Positions 41,945-49,510 of a stretch of DNA of 64,000 bases are shown here, piece by piece. This stretch comes from Streptomyces triculaminicus (GTDB lineage Bacteria > Actinomycetota > Actinomycetes > Streptomycetales > Streptomycetaceae). Position 1 is the stretch's first letter, and every line of letters begins with the position of its first letter. Location of the stretch: contig NZ_JAFMOF010000008.1 of assembly GCF_017349075.1 (NCBI RefSeq), positions 37,139 to 101,138 on the forward strand, in the 5' to 3' direction. The notes under the pieces are model-generated. The model did not search any database and was not told the origin of the DNA. It saw only the letters and a list, made by a program, of their open reading frames with translations. The position numbers were made by a program, and so were the translations under genes.

Positions 41945-42571
41945 ATGCCTGGCATCCGCAGCACCAGCATCCGCGCCGCCCTGTTCGCCATCCCTATCTC
42001 ACTCACGGTCCTCGCCACCGCCGTCGCGCCCGCCGATGCCACCGCCCACCGCCCCAACGCGTCCCTCACCTGCCGTGGGAAGGGCGTGGATCCCGACGCA
42101 CGCGTGCGCTACAGGACGCAGACCGTGATCCACGCACCACTGCACATCATCTGGAAGGCGCAGACCGACGTCGAGCGCTGGCCGTCCTGGCAGACTGCCG
42201 TCACGACCGCGCAACGCCTCGACCACGGCCCGTTCCGTCCGGGCTCCGCGTTCCACTGGACGACGCCGATACCCCCCAACCCCCACACGCCCGCTACGGG
42301 CTTGGACATCACCTCCACCGTCCGTCAGGTCAAGCCCGGGTCCTGCATCCGCTGGACCGGCCCCGCGGTCGGCGAAGGACTGCGCATCGACGGCGTGCAC
42401 GTCTGGAACTTCACCAAGGTCAGGAACGGCGTACTCGTGAGCACGGAGGAGACCCACACCGGCCCTCAGGTCGACGCGAACGTCCCGGCCGCGACCGAGA
42501 TCCTCCGGCAGGGCCTCGAAGCATGGCTGCACGACCTGAAGACCGCCGCCGAAGCCCACGATCGGGTGTGA
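41945..42571 (+). CDS. Secreted SRPBCC-family (START-like) protein
   Basis: 208 residues from ATG 41945 (AAGGAG upstream). A Sec signal (about residues 1-33, ending ...APADATA) precedes an SRPBCC domain: TVIHAPLHIIWKAQTDVERWPSWQTAVTTAQRL, then the beta-sheet core (FHWTTPIPP...DITSTVRQVKPGSCIRWTGPAV) and the long C-terminal helix (EILRQGLEAWLHDLKTAAEAH). Such domains bind hydrophobic ligands. Export is unusual for this fold. Probably controlled by the divergent TetR. Confidence 0.85.
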   Translation: MPGIRSTSIRAALFAIPISLTVLATAVAPADATAHRPNASLTCRGKGVDPDARVRYRTQTVIHAPLHIIWKAQTDVERWPSWQTAVTTAQRLDHGPFRPGSAFHWTTPIPPNPHTPATGLDITSTVRQVKPGSCIRWTGPAVGEGLRIDGVHVWNFTKVRNGVLVSTEETHTGPQVDANVPAATEILRQGLEAWLHDLKTAAEAHDRV

Positions 42572-42844
42572 TCACCGCACCCAGCAAGACTCACATGTGT
42601 TGTCCGACTGCCCGTCGCCGCGACCCTCAGCCGGATGCAGAACAGGGTTGGGGGTCAGAACGCGCCGCAGAACCGCTTCGATCTCCCCACGGCTGGGAGC
42701 GCTGGTGCCGGCCAGGCCGCGCATGGTGAGGCCGTTCATGACGGCGGCCTCCGTTGTGGCGGTGACGGGATCGGTGTAATGGGTCAGGGCAGAGCGGTGC
42801 GGCGGCAGGAAGGCCCGATACCCCAGGGGCCGCGCCGGGTCGTC
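42572..42844 (-). pseudogene. Gene fragment without start
   Basis: Ninety codons reading DDPARPLGYRAFLPPHRSALTHYTDPVTATTEAAVMNGLTMRGLAGTSAPSRGEIEAVLRRVLTPNPVLHPAEG, with coding-type composition, in the same frame as and directly following the stop of the serine hydrolase gene. No start codon until an internal ATG. The family was not recognised. Probably the tail of a gene lost by deletion, or a read-through extension. Confidence 0.4.
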
Positions 42845-44033
42845 TCATTTCCCGAAGGCCGCGAGGGCGAGGCGCAGGCCTATCGCGGGGGCGCCTTGGT
42901 CGTCGGTGGAGGAGGTGCCCAGGGCGTAGACGGCTCGGCGGTTGAGGTCGCGGGAGGCGAAGACGCCGCTGCGGTAGCCGGGGTCGCTGCCGGTTTTGCC
43001 CCAGAGAATCGAGCCGTCGGGCAGGGGGACCGACATCAGGCCGACGCTGTAGCAGGCTGTTCCCTTGGTGGGACCGGTGTTGCAGTTGGAGTCGTTCGCG
43101 TAGGGCAGGGGCTTGTTGTCGGTGCCGCGCGGGACGGTGAAGAGTTCGGTGGCCTGGGCCGGGCGCAGGAGGCTGCCGTCGAACAGGCCGGTGATGAAGC
43201 GGTCGAGGTCGCCGGTGGTGGAGGTCATGCTGGCGGGCAGGCCACCCTGCTCGTTGACGTCGACAAGCTCGCCGTTGCTCCTGGGCAGGCCGGGGAGGTA
43301 CGGGCGGGGTACGGGGTGCTGCGGCCGGGTGCGGCGGGGCGGTCTCGCGACCAGCGGCTTGAGGATGCGCTTGGTCACTTCGTGCTGGTACGAGTGTCCG
43401 GTGACCCTCCGGGATGAGCTTGCCGGCGACGCGGTAGCCGAAGGAGTTGTACTCCTGCTTGGTGCCGGGGCTGAAGCGCGGGCCCGGGCCGGGCCTGCCC
43501 TCGGGGCGGAGGGTCTGCTGGATGATCTGGTCGAAGGTGAGGTAGTCGAAGCGGCGGTCGATGTCCTGGTCCGGGGAGGTCCCGGGGGCGCCTTCGAAGT
43601 CCTGGGGAAGTCCGCTGGTGTGGTTGAGCAACTGCCGTACGGTGATGGGCTCCTTGAACCGGTCCTCCGGCAGCAGGCCCGGCAGGTAGTGCTGCACGCT
43701 CTGGTCGAGGTCGATGTGGCCCTCGGCGGAGAGCTGAAGGAGGATCACCGCCTCCATGGGCTTGGCGATGCTGCCGATTCTGAAGTGCGCGTCGGTCCTG
43801 ATCCGCTTGCCGGTCACGAGGTCTCCGGAGGTTCCCTGCCAGGTCTGCCCGTCCTTGTGGACCTCGGCCACAGCGCCGGCGGCGCCCTCGCCGGGGCGCA
43901 GATGTATGGCCTCGTTCAGGGCTGCGCGGTCCAGGCCCGAAGACGTGGCCGTCTCCGCCTGCGCGGGGGCCATGGTGAGCATCACGGCGGCGGTCGTGAC
44001 TGCGGCCAGGGACAGGGCCGATGAGCGGCGCAT
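42845..44033 (-). pseudogene. Secreted serine hydrolase (class C beta-lactamase/DD-peptidase-like), frameshifted
   Basis: Signal MRRSSALSLAAVTTAAVMLTMAPAQAE from ATG 44033 (GGAG upstream). Motifs: IGSIAKPM (SxxK with nucleophile Ser), LLNHTSGLPQDFEG, YNSFGYRVAGKLI (second motif), and, in another frame, GKTGSDPGYRSGV (the KTG box) with the end LALAAFGK. The two frames meet near 43405-43415: KLI-PE... should continue as ERVTGHSYQHEVTKRILKPL. One base is missing or extra. Intact, it would be an exported D-alanyl-D-alanine carboxypeptidase or esterase. Mutation or assembly indel. Confidence 0.75.
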
Positions 44034-44285
44034 GCGGGAGACTCCGGTTTCGTAGGACGGCGGTTGTCGAACGATGTCGAGTCTTCCGGTCAGGGCCTGC
44101 CGGTACGACAGGGAAGACCCTGACCCGCCCCCGAGAGACCCCCGACGTCCAGGTCCAGGAAGTCCCCGACGGCCGTGATGCCCCGCCGCCTCCGCCACAT
44201 CCTGTACCGCCCGCCCTCGCCTTCGCCTTCGCGTCCGGGCCAGGCAGGACGGAATACTCCGAGCACGGCCGAGGCTGACCTGATC

Positions 44286-45131
44286 ATGAGTGAGATTCTT
44301 GTGACTGGCGCGACAGGCAATGTAGGCCGAGAAGTTGTTGCGCAGCTCCTGGCCGCTGGCAACGCTGTGCGTGCATTGGCGCGTGATCCCGAATCGGCCG
44401 AGCTACCGGAGGGCGTCAAGGTCGTAGGTGGGGACCTGTCCGAGCCGGACACGCTGGAGGGGGCACTGACCGGGAGCGAGACAGTGTTCCTGGTCTGGCC
44501 TTTCCTTACGGTCGAGGGCGCCCCTGCCGTACTGGAAGCGATTGCACGACATGCCCGCCGCGTCGTCTATCTGTCGTCGTCGGGTGTGAACGAGGACGCC
44601 GAACGGCAGACCGACCCGATCAACCAGCTCCACGCGGACATGGAGCGCCTGATCGAAAAGTCCGGCCTGGGGTGGACCATCCTGCGGTCGAACACCATCG
44701 CCTCCAACGCGCGAGGGTGGGCCGAGCAGGTCCGCACCGCGCACGTCGTTCGCGGTCCCGACATCGCCGCCACGGCGGTGATCCACGAGCGCGATATCGC
44801 GGCCGTGGCGGTACATGCGCTGACCGATGACGGGCATACGGGCGCGAAGCACGTCCTGACCGGCCCGCAGGTACTGAGCAGAGCCGACCAGGTACACACG
44901 ATCGGGCAAGTGATCGGCCGTACGACGCGCTTCGAGAAGGTTCCCCTCCAGATCGCGCGAGAGCAGATGCTCGCCGACCGTCGGCCGCCCGCTCTCGTCG
45001 AGGCCCTGTTGGCCAGCGCTGAAACGCGGCCCGGATCGAACTTGATCACCTCCACGGTGGAAGAGATCACCGGAACGCCGGCGCGCACATTCCGTTCGTG
45101 GGCGGAAGAGCACGCGGGCGATTTCCGCTAG
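44286..45131 (+). CDS. NmrA-like NAD(P)-binding oxidoreductase
   Basis: 281 residues from ATG 44286. Rossmann start MSEILVTGATGNVGREVVAQLLAAGNAVRALARDPES (GxxGxxG), then VVGGDLSEPDTLEGALTGSETVFLVWP and the atypical SDR region VVYLSSSGVNED. The C-terminal part matches the NmrA/quinone oxidoreductase-2 group (GWTILRSNTIASN..., HERDIAAVAVHALTDDGHTGAKHVLTGPQVLS). Likely an NADPH sensor or quinone/azo reductase. Confidence 0.88.
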   Translation: MSEILVTGATGNVGREVVAQLLAAGNAVRALARDPESAELPEGVKVVGGDLSEPDTLEGALTGSETVFLVWPFLTVEGAPAVLEAIARHARRVVYLSSSGVNEDAERQTDPINQLHADMERLIEKSGLGWTILRSNTIASNARGWAEQVRTAHVVRGPDIAATAVIHERDIAAVAVHALTDDGHTGAKHVLTGPQVLSRADQVHTIGQVIGRTTRFEKVPLQIAREQMLADRRPPALVEALLASAETRPGSNLITSTVEEITGTPARTFRSWAEEHAGDFR

Positions 45132-45189
45132 GTTCGCCGGCCGCCGTCCCCGCCCCATGCGTCAGGCCCGAGGCGTCAGACATCAGACG

Positions 45190-46782
45190 TCAGGCGTATT
45201 CGAAGCCGTGACTCTGGAGGGTGCGGTCGATGTGCCAAAAGGTCCTGCTGATGGCGTGGCGGGGGAAGGTCGTGGAGTAGGGGCCGGCCGCTGCGGGGAC
45301 GGAGTCGCAGCCGTCCTCGATGAGGACGAGGACGCGATCGAATCCGCAGTGGCCCTGGAAGAGGCCGATCTCATGGATGACGTTCTGGCGAGCGACCAGG
45401 TGACCGTCGTCGGTGGTGTCTTCGGCGGTGAGGATGCAGACCGCGAAGCTGCACCGTTGAAGGTACTCGCTCAATGCTTCGGTGACCGGACGACTGCCCC
45501 AGGATTCGGATTCGAAGGAGTAGACCGGTACGCCGAAGCGTTCCTCGATGAAGGCCTTCACCGCCAGCCACTCCGGGCTGCGTCCGTGGGCGACGAAGAC
45601 GCCGGTCGGCTGGGCGGCGGTACGTCGGGCCGCGTCCAGAGTGCGGATGAAATCGCGAGTGACGTCGGCGAGCTGTGCGTGTCCGTGGCTGCCGACGTAG
45701 CGCAGTTTGTGACGTGCCAGGGTCATGCCGAGCAGACAGCCGAGTTCGATCCGCAGCCGGTCTCCGGTGAGGACCGCGAGCAGGCCGGCGGCGAAGACGT
45801 CTCCCGCACCGGTGGCGTCCTCGATCTGGTCGTCGGGGAGGACGACCTGGGGGTAGAACTCGTCGAGCACCTTGTCGTTCTCGCGGCGCCAGGCGTGGAT
45901 GCCCGTGCGGCGTTTGACGATGACGACGCCGCGTTCGTTGGCGAGTCGTTCCAGCAGCCTCGAGGCCACGTCTTGTTCGGTGTCCTGTCCTGTGCGGTGC
46001 CCGAGTTCATGGAATTCGCGGTGGTTGAGCAGCAGGTAGTCGGCGAGGCCGACGATCGCGTCCACGTCGGCCGTGTGGTTGACGCTCCAGACGTGGCCTG
46101 GGTCGAGGCTGATGCGTGTGGCGGGGCTGATGCGTTTGACGGCTCGCAGCAGCGCGAGGAGCCGCGCCGGGGTGTGGTCGTCGAGGAACGAGGTGACGTG
46201 GATGACGCGAGCGCCGGCGAGATAGGCGACGACTCGGTCGAAGGCCGCGTCGAGATGGTCGGCCATCGCGGTGTTGGCGCCCGCGTGGGTGAGGAGTGTG
46301 CGTTCTCCGTCTTCGGTGTAGGAGAAGCAGACGCCGCACAGGTGTTCTTCGTCGTGGAAGACCAGGGAGTGGTCCACCCCGAGTTCCTGGAACCTCTGGA
46401 CGGCGGACAGACCGGGCCCGGGAACGCGGCCGGCGACTCCGACGTAGCCGAGGCGCAGATCGAGCTGGAGCTGGGCGAGGGTGTTGATGGCGTTGAACGC
46501 GGAGCCGCCGAGTGAGGTCTGCAAGGCCGAGGCGTTGACCGCCTCGAGCGCGGCGTAGACGGTGGCCTCGTTCACCGCCGCCTCGGTGCCCCACTCCGGG
46601 ACGGGGCTGCCGTCGTCCAGCAGGGCCGCGATCCGCGCGCTCAGGGGCATCGAGCGGTCCGCGTCCGTACCGCGGTCGTCGTGGGTGATGTAGTCGAGGT
46701 TGAGGGCGCCGACACCGACGACGTCCAGGGCGAACTCCGCTTGTGTTGCCGGCGGGGATCCGTCGCTCAAGTCAGTGGTCAC
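45190..46782 (-). CDS. PfkB-type kinase fused to TIR-like domain, copy B (catalytic Glu present)
   Basis: 530 residues from GTG 46782 (AAGGAGG upstream), overlapping the stop of copy A by GTGA, so the two are co-translated. Residues 20-385 are a PfkB/ribokinase-type kinase: LDVVGVGALNLDYI, SLGGSAFNAINTLAQL (substrate/GG motif), ISLDPGHVW, LLLNHREFHEL, and EDATGAGDVFAAGLL (anion hole, catalytic D328). Residues 393-510 are a TIR-like domain of the PF10137 (CBASS Cap12) type: GVFVAHGRSPEWLAVKAFIEERF, CSFAVCILTAEDT, ARQNVIHEIGLFQGHCGFDRVLVLIEDG with the conserved Glu (E471). Such domains cleave NAD+ in bacterial immunity. The kinase may be the sensor; substrate unknown. Confidence 0.85.
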   Translation of the reverse strand: MTTDLSDGSPPATQAEFALDVVGVGALNLDYITHDDRGTDADRSMPLSARIAALLDDGSPVPEWGTEAAVNEATVYAALEAVNASALQTSLGGSAFNAINTLAQLQLDLRLGYVGVAGRVPGPGLSAVQRFQELGVDHSLVFHDEEHLCGVCFSYTEDGERTLLTHAGANTAMADHLDAAFDRVVAYLAGARVIHVTSFLDDHTPARLLALLRAVKRISPATRISLDPGHVWSVNHTADVDAIVGLADYLLLNHREFHELGHRTGQDTEQDVASRLLERLANERGVVIVKRRTGIHAWRRENDKVLDEFYPQVVLPDDQIEDATGAGDVFAAGLLAVLTGDRLRIELGCLLGMTLARHKLRYVGSHGHAQLADVTRDFIRTLDAARRTAAQPTGVFVAHGRSPEWLAVKAFIEERFGVPVYSFESESWGSRPVTEALSEYLQRCSFAVCILTAEDTTDDGHLVARQNVIHEIGLFQGHCGFDRVLVLIEDGCDSVPAAAGPYSTTFPRHAISRTFWHIDRTLQSHGFEYA

Positions 46783-48350
46783 GTCCGCGGCCTCCTTACC
46801 AGGACTGCTTCCCGGACCAGCATGCGCTCCAGCTGCACGAAGGTGCTGTCGATACGCCCCGGCGGAAAGCTCATTCGAATCAACCCCGCGTTGTTCGAAA
46901 ACTGCTCGCATCCTTCTTCAGCCAGGATCGCCACACGCCCGAATCCGTAATAGCCCTGGAAGACGCCAACCTGGTGAACGATCTCCTCGCTCGCCCGGCG
47001 CCGGCCTCCCGCCATCACCCGAGAGGCGGTGAGGACGGATACAGCGAATCCGCAGCGTCCCAGTTGATCGTGCATGAGCCGGGTGACGTCACCGCCGTCG
47101 GGCTGGGCCCTGCCGAGGGTATGGACGGTCAGTCGGCAGTCCTCCTGCAGGAACCTGCGCAGTGTCTGCCACTGGCTCCCGCCGTCGTGGGCCACCAGCA
47201 CGGCTCTGGGCCGGGTACTCGGTCCGGTCAGCGTTTCGGTCGACTGCAGGAATCCCTCTCGCCCCACCGCCGGGAGGGCGGCGGAGGGGTGGAGGTCCCC
47301 TCGGGCGATGCGGTACCGGGACAAGCTCAGACCGAGGTACGCCCCCAGTTCCACCTGCAGGCGCCCCGAAAGCAGAGCTGCCAGGACGGAGGCGGAGAAC
47401 ACATCGCCGGCGCCCGTCGCGTCTTCGATCTGCGTCTCGCGTAAGGGTCGACGCAGGTGGAAGCGCTGTGCGAGCACTCCGGCTCTGGAGTCCCGGAACA
47501 CCTCGATCGAGTCGTAGCGCTTGGTGACGAAGACGGTGCATCCCCGCGAACAGCGCGCCAGCACCCTGCGCGAGAGCACCTCGTCGGATTCGCCGAGCGA
47601 GTAGCCGCCCAGCGCCTTGAACTCCCGGTGGTTGACGAAGAGCAGATCGCTCAGGGCGAGGATTCCGTCGATGGCGTCGCTGCGGTGTGCCGCCCAGTCG
47701 AAGCCGGGGTCGAAACTGATCTTCAGCGCCGGGTTGCGGCTGCGCGCCCGGGTGAGAACCTTCAGCATCACGGGCGGTGTCACCTCGTCCAGGAAGGAGG
47801 TGACATGCACGATCCGAGCGCCGGCCAGGTACGCCGCGATCTCTTCGCCGTGGGCACGCAGGTGGTCGGCCATCGCGAAGTTGGCGCCGGGATGAGTGAG
47901 CATGACGCGCTCGACGTCGTCCAGGTAGGACAGGCAGATGCCGCAGAGCCGGGCCGGCCGGCGGGCCACCCAGCGCCGGTCGATCCCCAGCAGATCCATC
48001 TGCCGCACGAACGACAGTCCTGGAGTCTCGATCCGGCCGACCACGCCCACGTACCCCAGCCGCAGGCCCAGTCGCATCTGCGCCAGCGTGAAGATGGTCA
48101 ACCACGCCGAACCACCTAATGAGGCATCCAGCGACGACGCGCCGAGCCGCTGGATCGCCTTGCTGATGGTCAGCTCGTCGACGGGCCCTTCGGTGTTCCA
48201 CTCGAACCGGGCCGTCGACTCCGAGACCTGCTCGGCCATCCGGGCCGACAGCCGAGAAGCGCTCGCGATGTAGTCGACGTTCAACGCCCCGAACCCGACG
48301 ACCTCCGGTGCAGAAGGCTGCACGTCGGCTGCGCGCGTGTCCCCATCCAT
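46779..48350 (-). CDS. PfkB-type kinase fused to TIR-like domain, copy A (Glu replaced by Gln)
   Basis: 523 residues from ATG 48350 (GGGGGAG upstream). Same architecture as the next gene: kinase about 15-375 with VVGFGALNVDYIAS, SLGGSAWLTIFTLAQM, ISFDPGFDWA, LLFVNHREFKAL and EDATGAGDVFSASVL (D316); TIR-like domain about 383-500 with AVLVAHDGGSQW, GFAVSVLTASR and SEEIVHQVGVFQGYYGFGRVAILAEEG. The position of the likely catalytic Glu in copy B is Gln here (Q460), and the ARQN lead-in is changed to ASEE. It may be a catalytically impaired partner in a heteromeric complex. The N-terminal kinase motifs are also slightly divergent. Confidence 0.85.
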   Translation of the reverse strand: MDGDTRAADVQPSAPEVVGFGALNVDYIASASRLSARMAEQVSESTARFEWNTEGPVDELTISKAIQRLGASSLDASLGGSAWLTIFTLAQMRLGLRLGYVGVVGRIETPGLSFVRQMDLLGIDRRWVARRPARLCGICLSYLDDVERVMLTHPGANFAMADHLRAHGEEIAAYLAGARIVHVTSFLDEVTPPVMLKVLTRARSRNPALKISFDPGFDWAAHRSDAIDGILALSDLLFVNHREFKALGGYSLGESDEVLSRRVLARCSRGCTVFVTKRYDSIEVFRDSRAGVLAQRFHLRRPLRETQIEDATGAGDVFSASVLAALLSGRLQVELGAYLGLSLSRYRIARGDLHPSAALPAVGREGFLQSTETLTGPSTRPRAVLVAHDGGSQWQTLRRFLQEDCRLTVHTLGRAQPDGGDVTRLMHDQLGRCGFAVSVLTASRVMAGGRRRASEEIVHQVGVFQGYYGFGRVAILAEEGCEQFSNNAGLIRMSFPPGRIDSTFVQLERMLVREAVLVRRPRT

Positions 48351-48507
48351 GACTCCCCCGTCAGGCCGGCTCCACTTTCCCACCATGGGATACCCGCCCA
48401 CGCCCCCGTTCATCGCGGAGCAGGCAGTCGGTCGGAGACAGGCGGTGGATCAAGGCGGTCAAGACCCTCGCGTGCCGGGCGGCCGCCGAAGCTGGGGTGC
48501 CGAGCAA

Positions 48508-48531
48508 CGGCCGGGGCGTGTTCCCCGGCCG
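48508..48531 (-). terminator. Hairpin between the small secreted gene and the PfkB-TIR pair
   Basis: CGGCCGGGG, 6-nt loop, CCCCGGCCG: a perfect 9-bp stem 42 bases after the stop of the gene ending at 48573. Confidence 0.6.
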
Positions 48532-48572
48532 CTCGTCACGTCACCGGCTCACGGCTTCACGCAATCGGTCGA

Positions 48573-48962
48573 TCACTTGTGGATTTTGATGCAGACTTCG
48601 TCGGGGTAGTCCAAAGGCTCCTGCGTCCTCTCCACGCCGGCGCACATCATCGCGCCATCGGGGTAGTTCCTGCTGCTGAGCCCTTTCATGTAGATCACGT
48701 ACGCCCCGTTCTGCCAATCGGTCCAGTTCCACTCGATGTTTCCTCCGCCATACCGCACCTTCGCGAAGTAGTACCCCGAGCGGACGTGGCCGAATTGCTC
48801 GCTGATCATGACGTCCGAGACGTGCAGCCCCTTGCCGATGACCTTGATGCACGTACCGTTGTCGCACTTCGCGACCGTAGCGGACGCGACTCCGTTGGTG
48901 AACAGCGAAAGGGCCGCGCCGGTCACAAGGGCCGCCAGTAGCCGGCCTCGGTGCATACGCAT
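48573..48962 (-). CDS. Small secreted protein, unknown
   Basis: 129 residues. Signal MRMHRGRLLAALVTGAALSLFTNGVASA. The mature chain of about 100 residues has four Cys (KCDNGTC, MMCAG, EVCIKI), likely two disulfides, with beta-rich aromatic sequence (YYFAKVRYGGGNIEWNWTDWQNGAYVIYMKG). No family recognised; it may be an extracellular inhibitor or binding module. Hairpin terminator follows. Confidence 0.75.
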   Translation of the reverse strand: MRMHRGRLLAALVTGAALSLFTNGVASATVAKCDNGTCIKVIGKGLHVSDVMISEQFGHVRSGYYFAKVRYGGGNIEWNWTDWQNGAYVIYMKGLSSRNYPDGAMMCAGVERTQEPLDYPDEVCIKIHK

Positions 48963-49019
48963 GTCTCTCCTGCCCCTGCGTGTGAATTGTCCTGGACGTC
49001 ACTTCTTCAGCGGTGCGGT

Positions 49020-49391
49020 TCAGCAGCTTGCCCACTTGATCGATGCGTAGCCCAGGAACTGGCCGCCGTTGGGCGCGTAGACGGTGAAGTTCTTCACGGT
49101 GCCCTTCGGGCCGACTAGCGGACCGTCCACCACTTCGTCGTCCCAGGTGTAGAAGCGGGTGAACGGGCAGCGTCCGTCGGCCCGGTCGTCCCTGACCCAC
49201 CCTGTGGCGTAATAGCCGCAGATATAGCCTTCGGTCGTGCCTTCCTTGTTGTAGAGATACCAGTGCGTGCAGCCCTGAGGGGCCGCGATAGTGCGGGACG
49301 CCGCGGGTGCGGCGGCGCTGGCGGTTCCGGCGGTGAGCGGGACCGCGAGCATTGCGGCCGCGGCCAGGCCGTGGATGATCTTGGCTCGCAT
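49020..49391 (-). CDS. Small secreted protein, unknown
   Basis: 123 residues. Sec signal MRAKIIHGLAAAAMLAVPLTAGTASAA. Mature part with four Cys (GCTHWYLY, YICGYYATGWV, GRCPFTRFY, IKWASC) and Trp/Tyr-rich beta sequence, similar in style to the neighbouring gene though not clearly homologous. The two may be a co-expressed pair of extracellular proteins. Separated by only 57 bases. Confidence 0.75.
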   Translation of the reverse strand: MRAKIIHGLAAAAMLAVPLTAGTASAAAPAASRTIAAPQGCTHWYLYNKEGTTEGYICGYYATGWVRDDRADGRCPFTRFYTWDDEVVDGPLVGPKGTVKNFTVYAPNGGQFLGYASIKWASC

Positions 49392-49510
49392 GAGTGGGGT
49401 TCCTTACCGCAGTCGTGGTGAGTGGTTGATGCGTGTGGCGCCCGGTCCGGGTGCCACTTCCCACTCTCACAAGCCGCGCCATGAAAGCGCCCCGACGGCC
49501 TATGTCATGG

